From CAUZWH01 sp965224275 (GTDB taxonomy: Bacteria; Pseudomonadota; Alphaproteobacteria; SHVV01), in the NCBI GenBank assembly GCA_965224275.1, contig CBDCYR010000001.1, positions 1-64,000 of the forward strand: 64,000 nt of DNA, written 5' to 3'. The notes under the pieces were generated by a model. The model saw nothing but the letters and a program-made list of their open reading frames with translations, was not told the DNA's origin and made no database searches. Shown here piece by piece: positions 8,984 to 17,389 of the stretch. How positions within the stretch are numbered: position 1 is the first letter of the stretch; each line of letters begins with the position of its first letter. Made by a program: the position numbers and the translations under genes.

Positions 8984-10459
8984 GTGGCACCAAGCGTTTC
9001 GACCATTCACGCCGAGCGCCTGCTCGCGGCGCCCGGCCGAGAGCCGGCACAGCGCGACGTGCGCATAGCGCTACGCGATGGTGTGATCGACAGGATTGCC
9101 GATGGTGATAGCCCGGCCAACATTGGCGGACCCGGCACCCTGGTTATCCCGGGCCTCGCCAACGCCCATGATCACGGGCGCGGACTGCGGCGCCTGGCCT
9201 TTGGCGGTGTCGACGATGCACTCGAGTGTTGGATGGTCTCGACCTTCGCCCTTCATCCCAAGGTCGACCCCTATGTCACCGCGGCCGTCGCGTTCTCGCG
9301 CCTGGCGATGGCCGGCGTTACGTCGGTTGTTCATTGCCACTCAAATGTTTTTCATGATCTCAAGACCGAGGCGCTGGAGACTTGCCGGGCTGCTCGCGAT
9401 GTCGGTATTCGCATCGCCTTCGTGGTTCCCATGCGGGATCGCAATTACCTGATCTACGAAGGCGACAATCGTATCCTCGACGACCTTGATCCCGCCGATG
9501 CGGATGCCGTGCGCGAGCGCTTATACAAGGTTAGCCCCCCGGCCAAAGAGCAGGTCGCGTTGGTTGGCGAACTCGCCGAACTCTGCGACAGCGATTTGGT
9601 CAGTGTTCAGTTCGGCCCCTATGGCGTCGAATGGTCGACCGATGCCTTGCGGGAACTTGTCGCTGAGGATTCGGCACGCACCGGGCGGCGCATCCACATC
9701 CATTGTCAGGAAACCAAACTACAACGCGAGTGGATCGACGCCCGCTACCCCGATGGGTTCGTCAATCATCTCGATGATATCGGCTTTCTGTCCGATCGCC
9801 TGACCATTGCCCACGGCGTGTGGCTGACGCACCCCGAATGCGAACGAATGGCTGAGCGCGGTGTCATCGTGTCGGTTAACACCAGTTCGAACTTGCGCCT
9901 ACGCTCCGGCATCGCGCCGGTGGCGCGGTTCATCGAAACCGGCATGGCGATGGGTCTTGGCATCGACACGCTGGCGCTCGACGACGATGACGACGCTTTT
10001 CGCGAACTCAGACTTACCTACCGGCTCCACGCCGGCACCAGCTTCGATGAAGTTCTGACGCCGGATCGATTGTTCGAAGCGTCGATGTGTACGGGCGCAT
10101 GCGCGGTAACCGGTCGTAACGACTTTGGGACGATCGCGGCCGGTCGGCCGGCCGATCTCGTCGTACTTGACTATCAGCGTATGGCCGAAGACGTGATTGA
10201 CGATGCGTCGAGCGAGCTCGACGTACTGCTGGCACGTGCGACCAGAGACTACGTGCAAAGCGTCGTCGTCCAGGGTCGAGAAATCGTGCGCGACGGTCTT
10301 CCCACCGGGGTCGACTACCCTGCCCTGGTGGCCGAACTTGCATCTCAGGCCGCGAGCGCCAGCGGCGACATCGCCGCGTTTCGACCGTTGTTGCATCGTT
10401 ACCATGATGCCATCCGCGCCTACTTCGCGGCCGGGCGTCACAAACAGGTCTCCACCTGA
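8984..10459 (+). CDS. amidohydrolase (ATZ/TRZ-like deaminase/hydrolase)
   Basis: The frame is open from 8855, but the GTG at 8984 just after a ggtagga site avoids a long overlap with the Rieske gene and gives 491 residues. Metal-ligand motifs of the amidohydrolase superfamily are seen in order: NAHDHGRG (HxH), VHCHSN, IHCQET, AHGVWLTHP, and GIDTLALDDDDD supplying the last Asp. This is the layout of cytosine deaminase and chlorohydrolase-type enzymes that hydrolyse C-N or C-Cl bonds on heterocycles. Its position suggests action on the product of the adjacent oxygenase. Confidence 0.88.
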   Translation: MAPSVSTIHAERLLAAPGREPAQRDVRIALRDGVIDRIADGDSPANIGGPGTLVIPGLANAHDHGRGLRRLAFGGVDDALECWMVSTFALHPKVDPYVTAAVAFSRLAMAGVTSVVHCHSNVFHDLKTEALETCRAARDVGIRIAFVVPMRDRNYLIYEGDNRILDDLDPADADAVRERLYKVSPPAKEQVALVGELAELCDSDLVSVQFGPYGVEWSTDALRELVAEDSARTGRRIHIHCQETKLQREWIDARYPDGFVNHLDDIGFLSDRLTIAHGVWLTHPECERMAERGVIVSVNTSSNLRLRSGIAPVARFIETGMAMGLGIDTLALDDDDDAFRELRLTYRLHAGTSFDEVLTPDRLFEASMCTGACAVTGRNDFGTIAAGRPADLVVLDYQRMAEDVIDDASSELDVLLARATRDYVQSVVVQGREIVRDGLPTGVDYPALVAELASQAASASGDIAAFRPLLHRYHDAIRAYFAAGRHKQVST

Positions 10460-11367
10460 CCTCGAAGCCAGTCCTATTCGGCGGCGCCAGCATTGCCGTC
10501 GTCGCAATTTTCTGGTCCGCTCTAACTTCTGCTACCACGCCAATCTTTGTGCGTTTCAGCGAGGTCGGGCCGGTTGCGACCGGCGCTTGGCGGCTCGCGT
10601 TCGCTGCCATCCTGTTTTGGAGCGTCTACATCACCGTGCAGCGGCGCGCGCGCGCGCCAGTGATACCGACGACGGCGCCGCCCTGGGCGCTTGCTTTGCT
10701 TTTGGTCGCCGGCGTGGGCCTGGCGTTCAACCTGGCGCTCTGGCAGGCATCGGTCATGTTCACATCAATCGCCAATGCCGCGTTGCTCTCCAACGTTCAC
10801 CCAATCTTTGCCGCACTCGCAGCGTGGATCGCGTTTGGCGATCGGATTACCCGTCGCTTCGTCGCCGGAACGGCGTTGGCGTTGGCCGGCACCTATGCCC
10901 TGGTCGGCTTGGGAACAACCGATCTCTCAGCGATTCGCCTGGGCGATATTCTGGCGCTTGGTTCGGGGGTATTCCTCGGCGTTTGGATCGTGTTGATGAC
11001 GTATCTGCGAAGCTACTTCACGACCTTGCAGGTGATCACCTTCAATCACACGTTGGCGTGTCCGGTAATGTTCCTCATGGCGATGGTGCTGGATGAAGCG
11101 ATCGGGCCGCAAACCGCCAATGCCTGGCTCGTTATCGCCGCCTTCACCCTACTGGTGAATATTGCCGGCCAAACCGCGTTCATGTTCGCCTTGGGTCGGC
11201 TAAAGGCGTCGTTCACATCATTGGCGATGCTAACCGCGCCGATCTTCGCGGCCGTATTGGGCTGGTTGATATTTGGCGAGGCCATGACGGTGGTACAAAT
11301 CGGCGCCGGTGCGGCGGTATTGGCCGGCATCGCGCTGGCGCAGCGCCCCGCGTCCCGCGCCCCGTGA
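10456..11367 (+). CDS. EamA/DMT-family transporter, probable CTG start
   Basis: The first canonical start, GTG at 10549, lies after a full hydrophobic helix that is in frame upstream (VLFGGASIAVVAIFWSALTS), so that start would remove transmembrane helix 1 of the ten-helix EamA fold. The upstream in-frame stop is at 10405 and no ATG, GTG or TTG lies between. The most plausible start is CTG at 10456, which overlaps the amidohydrolase stop as CTGA. Two EamA repeats are visible, each ending in a GEAMT or related motif. Likely role: export of a metabolite. Confidence 0.8.
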   Translation: MTSKPVLFGGASIAVVAIFWSALTSATTPIFVRFSEVGPVATGAWRLAFAAILFWSVYITVQRRARAPVIPTTAPPWALALLLVAGVGLAFNLALWQASVMFTSIANAALLSNVHPIFAALAAWIAFGDRITRRFVAGTALALAGTYALVGLGTTDLSAIRLGDILALGSGVFLGVWIVLMTYLRSYFTTLQVITFNHTLACPVMFLMAMVLDEAIGPQTANAWLVIAAFTLLVNIAGQTAFMFALGRLKASFTSLAMLTAPIFAAVLGWLIFGEAMTVVQIGAGAAVLAGIALAQRPASRAP

Positions 11368-11380
11368 AACATGAAACCGC

Positions 11381-12652
11381 CTACGGCAAGTAGGCCCAGA
11401 GATCCATCATCATCGTACAGGTTGGTGCTGGCATCGGGCCTGGGACACCGATCGCAGCGAACGGGATCGGCTGATCTGGCAGGAACTCCTGCCACACCCG
11501 ATAGGTCGCGTGAAGTTCGCTGAGATCAGTGTGAAACTGGTGGACACGCACGGTATTGGCCAGACTGGTTCCGGCCGCCTGGGCGATTTTTTCGGCGTTG
11601 GTGAGGATGAAACGCGCCTGGGCCAGGGTGGTTTGCCCGTAATGGCGCAAATCGGGCCGCGCCAGCGAGTGGTCTTCGGGTGCTGCCATGAGTGCCGAAA
11701 ACAAGAGCAGGTCACCGGCACGCACGGCGGGCGCGCCATAAGCAGCCGTCGCGGGTATTCCTGGGTCGATAATCTGCTTTTTGGTCGCGCCGCCATCGAC
11801 CAGGGCCAAGACGTTTATTTCGATGGTCCCTTCGATGATCGCGAGCTGTGAGCAGGGCACCACACTCAGCGCGCATTGGCGCGCGCCGACAAGCTCATTC
11901 CACACCTCAACGAAATGCGGAAAGTCATCTATGTTGGTGAGGTAGACCTGTGCCTTGACGACATTCCCGACAGACGATCCTGCTGCGGCGAGCGCGGGCA
12001 GAATCCGTTCGGTGATAATGAACTCTGCTTGCTTGCGAATCTCGTAACCCGCCCACAATGCCGGATCTGCAACGTGGGCCCGGGGATCAAGTGACCAATC
12101 CGGGGCGTTGGCCATCTGGCCGGCGACAAAGACATAATCACCACAGGTGATCGCGGGCGCGAAGCCGGAAAAGAACGGCGACTCGACCTGATCAGATTCT
12201 TTGACCCGATGGATCTCACGACCGTCGCCGGGGACAACCGCCAGCATCGAGGCGTTGATATCGGCACCGGCGACCAGCAGTTCATCGGTGATCACTGAGG
12301 TGCTGGGCGGAATATAGTCGCCGAAATGCGCGCGGCGCGCATGGTGGTAGGGATCAACCGCTTTCCAGGTGGGGTAATACTGATCGAGACGCACACCGTG
12401 GGAGAGATCACTCCCGGCCTCGGCCAACAACGCGGCGAAGCGTTCCAGGATAAAGTCGCCCTCTCGTCGATGCTTGGGCGTGCCATGGCCAGGAAAATGC
12501 TTTTTCCCGCGAACCTGCGGCGCTAGTCCCGTGGCATGATCGATCGCCTCATGACCGGTCAGAAAAATCCAGTTTCCGGCTTTTACGGCTTGCGCGAACG
12601 ACACATCGGTGTCGGCGATCTGGACGGGCGCGATGACTTCAATATCACTCAT
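11381..12652 (-). CDS. triple RidA/YjgF-domain fusion protein
   Basis: The 423-residue protein contains three consecutive RidA-like folds: about residues 15-130 (FAQAVKAGNWIFLTGHEA), 155-285 (FAPAITCGDYVFVAGQMA) and 295-423 (YGAPAVRAGDLLLFSALM). RidA proteins normally form trimers of one domain each, so this chain could fold as a self-contained pseudo-trimer. The arginine that catalyses imine hydrolysis in true RidA (context PARSTVEV) is not apparent in any of the three, so a Rid-like binding or other hydrolytic role is more likely than classic 2-aminoacrylate deamination. It follows the LVIVD gene at 12662 by 9 nt in the same operon. Confidence 0.85.
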   Translation of the reverse strand: MSDIEVIAPVQIADTDVSFAQAVKAGNWIFLTGHEAIDHATGLAPQVRGKKHFPGHGTPKHRREGDFILERFAALLAEAGSDLSHGVRLDQYYPTWKAVDPYHHARRAHFGDYIPPSTSVITDELLVAGADINASMLAVVPGDGREIHRVKESDQVESPFFSGFAPAITCGDYVFVAGQMANAPDWSLDPRAHVADPALWAGYEIRKQAEFIITERILPALAAAGSSVGNVVKAQVYLTNIDDFPHFVEVWNELVGARQCALSVVPCSQLAIIEGTIEINVLALVDGGATKKQIIDPGIPATAAYGAPAVRAGDLLLFSALMAAPEDHSLARPDLRHYGQTTLAQARFILTNAEKIAQAAGTSLANTVRVHQFHTDLSELHATYRVWQEFLPDQPIPFAAIGVPGPMPAPTCTMMMDLWAYLP

Positions 12653-12661
12653 GATGTGCCG

Positions 12662-13885
12662 CTATAGGTCGAGTTCGAGGATGTAAAGTCCGGCGCCGCA
12701 GCGGTCGACCGTGTAGATCACACCGCGGTCTTCAACGAATACGTCGTTGAGCTGGGTCGTCGACACGTAGGAGAGTTCGCTGTCCGCCGGTTCGAAGTGG
12801 GCGACCTCCTGCGGACGATAGGGATCCGATGTGTCGTAGACACGCAAGCCAGCATTGAAAAACGTCCCAAATACCAGCGTATCGGATTGAAACGCTCCCG
12901 GATCAGGATGATTCTCATGCAGATTATGGGCGCCAAATCGGCCACCCCGGTCGATGTAGTCCTCTAGCGGTGGTTGGGGACAGGTGCTGATCGGGACCAG
13001 ATTGGTTTCGTCGCGGCCGTCAAGAACCCACACGTGTTTTGGATGATCTTCGCCCGCCATGAGGACGGCTTCGTCGGTGGCGATCATGATGCCGCGCGAG
13101 AAGATCGGCATCAGCGTATGGGTAAAGCCGCAAAACGGCGGCGAATTATCCCAGCGTGTTAGCAGCTTTGGCGAGCTCTTGTCGGAAATGTCGAGGATCG
13201 CCGCACCGGCGTCGATCAGCCCGATATAGCAACGGTCGGGGCGTTCGGGATAGACATTGGTGTTGTGCGCCCGGATCCCGCAATCGAACGGTTCACGATG
13301 CCGAGGCGGCGGATCGGCGGTATCGCCAACGCGGGTTCCCGGTAGCCACCAGCGGCCGACCTCGATGGGCTTGGCAGGATCGCGAACGTCAACGATGCGG
13401 TAAAACTGATCGTCGAGCGGGTGATGCGGGGTGAAGTCCTCGGCACCACTTGCCATATGAACGAACTCGCCATCGCAAAACCACAGATTGTGAACGCCGC
13501 GTGAGGCCGGCCCGGAAGCATCGAAGAATGAAATCAGTCGCGGGCTTTCGGGAGTCTTGATGTCGTAGAGTTCGAACCCAGCCGGGGTTTGGCCGACTTG
13601 TGACGTCTGGTAGGCGACCGCCATCACATCGCCGGAAATTCCCAGTGAATTGGTGCGCATCTCCTCGTGCGACAGATCGGTCTGCAGGATTACAGCCGGT
13701 GCGCGAGGATCGCTCACATCCACCGCTGTGATGCCCTTGGGTGCGCGCTCGTGGGCCAGCCACAGGATGCGGCGCCCATCGCTGGCAAGCTGAACCCGCA
13801 CCCCTTCGCCCATGCAGCCATGTCCGCCGAGCGGATCGTGCGCCAGCAGGCGCAGGCCGCGAATATCGTGTTGCGCGCGTGTCAT
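12662..13885 (-). CDS. LVIVD-repeat beta-propeller protein
   Basis: The 407-residue protein shows repeated blades of the type -V-D-x-RDPAKPxEVGRW and -DISDKSSPKLLTRWD, with further copies as DVSDPRAPAVILQ, DIKTPESPRLISF and DTSDPYRPQEVAHF, the LVIVD pattern of a beta-propeller. Several His-rich loops (TPHHPLDD, AHNTNVYP, AHNLHENHP) could bind a metal, as in selenium-binding/methanethiol-oxidase-like propellers. No signal peptide is visible. It is co-directional with the triple RidA gene and the GlcG-like gene, forming a small operon of unknown task. Confidence 0.8.
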   Translation of the reverse strand: MTRAQHDIRGLRLLAHDPLGGHGCMGEGVRVQLASDGRRILWLAHERAPKGITAVDVSDPRAPAVILQTDLSHEEMRTNSLGISGDVMAVAYQTSQVGQTPAGFELYDIKTPESPRLISFFDASGPASRGVHNLWFCDGEFVHMASGAEDFTPHHPLDDQFYRIVDVRDPAKPIEVGRWWLPGTRVGDTADPPPRHREPFDCGIRAHNTNVYPERPDRCYIGLIDAGAAILDISDKSSPKLLTRWDNSPPFCGFTHTLMPIFSRGIMIATDEAVLMAGEDHPKHVWVLDGRDETNLVPISTCPQPPLEDYIDRGGRFGAHNLHENHPDPGAFQSDTLVFGTFFNAGLRVYDTSDPYRPQEVAHFEPADSELSYVSTTQLNDVFVEDRGVIYTVDRCGAGLYILELDL

Positions 13886-13915
13886 AGGGAACCCATCAGC
13901 CTGGTCGGGCGCCGG

Positions 13916-14329
13916 TTAAGATCCGAGGCTGTCAATCCCGGCTTGGGAACACTGCTCATCTTCCTCCGACGTCGCACCGCCGACGCCTATTCCGCCGATC
14001 GTCGCCCCATCGACTATCACCGGGAGTCCCCCTTGAATCGGGAGGGCTTGCGCAAACGCTAGGAGTTGGGTACGGCCGGACGCGATCCCGTCATCGAGCA
14101 TTTTGGTCGAGCGGGCGAACGTGGCCGCAGTCCACGCCTTCGACGAGGCGCCGATGTAACTGGCGACCGGCGCGGTTTCCATTCGCGCCAGATATAGGGG
14201 ATTGCCGCCGGCATCGACGACCGCGACGGCGACACCCCATCCGTTCTTGGTGGCTTCCGCGATCGCGGCTTCACCCATTGCTTTGGCACCCTCGAGGGTG
14301 AGTTGCTTGGTGTTGTTGAGCTTGGCCAT
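13916..14329 (-). CDS. GlcG/HbpS-family (DUF336) protein
   Basis: The 137-residue protein matches the GlcG/HbpS family: GAKAMGEAAIAEATKNGWGV, VVDAGGNPLYLARMETAP, SKAWTAATFARST and the C-terminal glycine stretch GATIGGIGVGGATSEEDEQ. Family members bind heme or cobalamin or assist small-molecule oxidases such as the glycolate system; the exact role is not fixed. It lies first in the leftward operon with the LVIVD and triple-RidA genes. Confidence 0.9.
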   Translation of the reverse strand: MAKLNNTKQLTLEGAKAMGEAAIAEATKNGWGVAVAVVDAGGNPLYLARMETAPVASYIGASSKAWTAATFARSTKMLDDGIASGRTQLLAFAQALPIQGGLPVIVDGATIGGIGVGGATSEEDEQCSQAGIDSLGS

Positions 14330-14439
14330 ATGAATCCTCCCCTGACGATTTCCTCTTGGGATTGGCGGCTATCTCCGCCCGATCGGGCACGTTAATATTC
14401 CCACCCAACCTAGATCGCAGCATAGCCTGGAGGCCGCCA

Positions 14440-14574
14440 ATGCCCAACGCTGTCCGGCGCGGTGCGGCATGTGCCCAGAGCTGGGAGAGCGCCATCGTCG
14501 AGAACAACCATTATTTGCCGCGCGAGACCAATGATCGTGTCGCGTTTTGGCGCGCGCTCGATGTGACGGAATAG
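14440..14574 (+). CDS. 44-residue DUF427-like mini-protein
   Basis: A ggagg site 7 nt upstream leads to an ATG at 14440 and a 44-codon frame. The sequence GAACAQSWESAIVENNHYLP fits the N-terminal half of DUF427 proteins, whose pattern is G-x3-A-x-S-x6-VE-x-NHY-x-P. The C-terminal half of the family is missing and the frame ends after FWRALDVTE. It could be a truncated relic or a real short variant; expression is unproven. Confidence 0.5.
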   Translation: MPNAVRRGAACAQSWESAIVENNHYLPRETNDRVAFWRALDVTE

Positions 14575-14603
14575 CTGTCTGCTGTGACACTGAGACCCGC
14601 CTC

Positions 14604-15659
14604 ATGACCCTCGCTGCGCGACCGATCTACATCTCGATTGCCTTTGCGGTATTACTAATGACGATCGGGTTGCTGGTCGCGGGCAAGGATCTTCTAATCC
14701 CGCTCGCGGTCTCAATAATGATTTGGTACATCCTGAACGCCCTCGCCAAGGCGTTTGATCGCATCCATTTTGGCATGCTGCATTTGCCGGGCTGGCTACG
14801 GATGACGTTTGCGATCGTTAGTGTCTTTATTGTCATTGCGTTGCTCGTCGAGTTGATCAGCAACAACATTGCCGACGTGCAACAGGCCGCGCCCGGCTAC
14901 CAGGCCAACCTGGAAAAGCTGATCGATCGTGGCGCCGCCGCGTTCGGCTTCGAACAGGCGCCCAGCGTCGCCCAGGTCGTCGAGCAGATCGATTTCGGCA
15001 AGGCGATGCGCGAACTTGCACGCGCCATTGCCGGGTTTGCCGGCAGCGCCGGGATTATTCTGGTCTACGTCATGTTTTTGTTGATCGAGCAACAGAGTTT
15101 CGACAAGAAGATGCGCGCGCTATTCCCGGACCACGATCGCGAGACGCGGGTGCGGCAATTGCTTCAGCGCATGCAGGAGGAAATTCAGACCTATATCTGG
15201 ATCAAGACTCTCATGAGCCTGACAACCGGCGCGATCAGCTACATCGTGCTGATTTCGTTTGGCGTCGATCTTGCGGAGTTTTGGGCGTTCATCATATTTC
15301 TGTTGAACTATATCCCCACGATTGGCTCACTGATGGGGATCATTTTCCCAGCCCTTTTGACGCTTGTTCAGTTTGGCGCTGTTGTCCCGTTCGTTGCGGT
15401 CGCGGCTTTGCTCGGTGTCACTCAGTTCTTGATCGGCAACGTGCTCGAACCGCGCCTGATGGGAAGTTCCCTTAATCTCAGCGCCCTGGTTGTCATCCTG
15501 TCACTCGCGTTGTGGGGATCGATTTGGGGCGTCGCGGGGATGTTCCTATGCGTGCCGATCACGGTGATAGGCATGATTATTTTCTCCCACTTCCCGGCCA
15601 CGCGTTCGATCGCGATCCTGCTGTCCAACGATGGCAAGATCGCCACCGAACACGATTGA
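14604..15659 (+). CDS. AI-2E family (PerM-like) membrane permease
   Basis: The start at ATG 14604 gives MTLAARPIYISIAFAVLLM and 351 residues; the longer frame from 14547 would add a polar extension before the first helix. The AI-2E/PerM topology is seen: paired N-terminal helices, a soluble coiled segment (VQQAAPGYQANLEKLIDRG), then further helices with the conserved NYIPTIGSLMGIIFPALL and LEPRLMGSSLNLSALVVI motifs. Family members export autoinducer-2-like or other small molecules, or act in Na+/H+ exchange; which applies here is unknown. Confidence 0.9.
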   Translation: MTLAARPIYISIAFAVLLMTIGLLVAGKDLLIPLAVSIMIWYILNALAKAFDRIHFGMLHLPGWLRMTFAIVSVFIVIALLVELISNNIADVQQAAPGYQANLEKLIDRGAAAFGFEQAPSVAQVVEQIDFGKAMRELARAIAGFAGSAGIILVYVMFLLIEQQSFDKKMRALFPDHDRETRVRQLLQRMQEEIQTYIWIKTLMSLTTGAISYIVLISFGVDLAEFWAFIIFLLNYIPTIGSLMGIIFPALLTLVQFGAVVPFVAVAALLGVTQFLIGNVLEPRLMGSSLNLSALVVILSLALWGSIWGVAGMFLCVPITVIGMIIFSHFPATRSIAILLSNDGKIATEHD

Positions 15660-15710
15660 TGAGAGCAGCTTCGCCTCATTCAACGAACGCGGTTTATCGG
15701 TGGCGTCTAA

Positions 15711-16286
15711 TCAGATCCCGCCGGAAACGAGCCGCGTCATGATGACGATTATTGCGATCTGCATGACGCCTTGCGATGCCACCACACGGACGTAGCGACG
15801 CATCAGCCGACCGACCAGCTCCATGTCCGGATTGTCGCTGCGCATTTGCAGATAGACGCGGATGTTGGCTGGCAGCAGGATGCCCAGGCCCTGGATCGTG
15901 AGGATCGTGACGATGATCAGCGCCGCGATCACCCACCACGACATCGGCGCCTCCGTATAGCCGCGCATTTCGGCGAGAAACCAGCCCGCGGTTGTCGTGA
16001 TCGTCGAAACCGTCGGCATGATGAACAACATGCGTGGCATCAACCGAATAATCATCGCCCGGCGAGCCTCGAGGCTCAGCGTTCGCATGATAGGGCCGAT
16101 GACGAATCCCATGAACAGGTCGATACCGGTCCACAACAAACCGGCTGCGACGTGGACGAAATTGAGGTACCAGAATTTGTCGGCCACGATAGCTGCGACC
16201 AAAACCACGACCGTAGCGGCGACCCACCACAAACTGTTCCAATTGATACCTGGGACTTGTTCGTCTTCTACCGTCATCGTTGTCAT
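15711..16286 (-). CDS. integral membrane protein (DUF2269/CopD-like)
   Basis: The 191-residue protein has about five hydrophobic helices, among them WVAATVVVLVAAIVADKFWY, an FVHVAAGLLWTGIDLFMGFVIG helix, AGWFLAEMRG and VIAALIIVTILTIQGLGIL. The motif NFVHVAAGLLWTG with a buried His recalls DUF2269, CopD and UPF0093-like proteins that can bind heme. It stands alone between two rightward genes. Function is not assigned. Confidence 0.75.
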   Translation of the reverse strand: MTTMTVEDEQVPGINWNSLWWVAATVVVLVAAIVADKFWYLNFVHVAAGLLWTGIDLFMGFVIGPIMRTLSLEARRAMIIRLMPRMLFIMPTVSTITTTAGWFLAEMRGYTEAPMSWWVIAALIIVTILTIQGLGILLPANIRVYLQMRSDNPDMELVGRLMRRYVRVVASQGVMQIAIIVIMTRLVSGGI

Positions 16287-16371
16287 GCCGTGTCTCCCTC
16301 AACGAAATCATATTCGCAAAATGCGGCTCCGCCTATTTGGATAGGCGTAGACGGACGCGTAGACTCCGGCG

Positions 16372-17343
16372 ATGGAGCAGAGACAACTTGGCAATCTTTG
16401 GCCGGTCAGCGCGTTAACCCTGGGCGGCGGCGGGCTCGGACAACTATGGGGCGCGACAACCCGTGCGGAATGCGTGGCAACCGTGCACGCCGCGGTCGAC
16501 GCGGGAATTACGTTGCTCGATCTTGCGCCACTCTACGGCAATGGCGAGTCCGAACAGGTTATTGGTGAGGCGTTTGGCGGCAAACTGCCAGCTGGTATCC
16601 GCGTTACGACGAAGTGCCTGCTAGCGAATACCCCGCCGCAAGACGTTGAAACCAAATTGCGCGCGTCGATCACCCAAAGCCTGCGTGATTTGCGCCTCGA
16701 TCGTGTCGACCTGTTTTTCCTTCATTCCAACCTTGGCCCCGACGGCTACACCCACCCCGGAGATTCCAACCCATTGCGAGCCCCGACTTCGTGGAGCACT
16801 TACCGAGAGGCGGTGCGGCCGGTGCTGGGCGATCTGGTGACGGAAGGGCTAATCGGTGCGTGGGGCTTGTCGGCGATTGGTCTGCCTAGCTCGCTACTGC
16901 AAGCGTTCGACGACGATCCAGCACCCCAGGCGGTGCAGTGCATTACCAATTGTCTTGATTCGCCCGGTGCTCTGCGGATGTATCAGGAACCGGCCAGGCC
17001 GCGTGACCTTATCGACAAAGCCAACCAGCGCAACATCGGCGTGCTCGGTATTCGTGCTGTCCAAGCCGGTGCATTGACGGACGCGTTCGACCGCGACATT
17101 GCCGATGATAGTCCCGACATGGACGACTTTCGACGCGCCGAATCATTTCGTACGCTCGCCCATGAGGTTGGCCAGACTCCGGCCGACCTCGCTCACCGCT
17201 ATGCGCTTTCGTTTAGCGGTGTTGCGACCGTCGTCCTCGGTATAAAAAACCGGACCGAACTCGAAGCTTGTGTCACTGCGGAGGCTGCTGGGCCGCTCGA
17301 TCCCGAATTGATCGCACGCGTCGACGCGGCTGTGAAAATCTAG
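16372..17343 (+). CDS. aldo/keto reductase
   Basis: The 323-residue TIM-barrel oxidoreductase shows the AKR tetrad: Asp and Tyr in LLDLAPLYGNGESEQ, Lys in RVTTKCLL and His in LFFLHSNL. The C-terminal NADPH-binding region includes YALSFSGVATVVLGIKNRTE. It would reduce a carbonyl to an alcohol, or the reverse, with NADP(H). A CTAGTGGAT palindrome lies 26 bp after the stop. Confidence 0.92.
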   Translation: MEQRQLGNLWPVSALTLGGGGLGQLWGATTRAECVATVHAAVDAGITLLDLAPLYGNGESEQVIGEAFGGKLPAGIRVTTKCLLANTPPQDVETKLRASITQSLRDLRLDRVDLFFLHSNLGPDGYTHPGDSNPLRAPTSWSTYREAVRPVLGDLVTEGLIGAWGLSAIGLPSSLLQAFDDDPAPQAVQCITNCLDSPGALRMYQEPARPRDLIDKANQRNIGVLGIRAVQAGALTDAFDRDIADDSPDMDDFRRAESFRTLAHEVGQTPADLAHRYALSFSGVATVVLGIKNRTELEACVTAEAAGPLDPELIARVDAAVKI

Positions 17344-17368
17344 CCATCGGACCGATGAGGGATGGTCG

Positions 17369-17389
17369 CTAGTGGATGAAATCCACTAG
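17369..17389. repeat. CTAGTGGAT palindrome, copy 1
   Basis: Perfect 9-bp inverted arms (ctagtggat at 17369-17377 and atccactag at 17381-17389) surround a gaa loop. It lies between convergent genes and supplies the TAG stop codon of the leftward CHASE4 gene (17386-17388). It belongs to a family also seen at 47133, 49021, 53860 and at both ends of the element at 57537. Confidence 0.88.
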
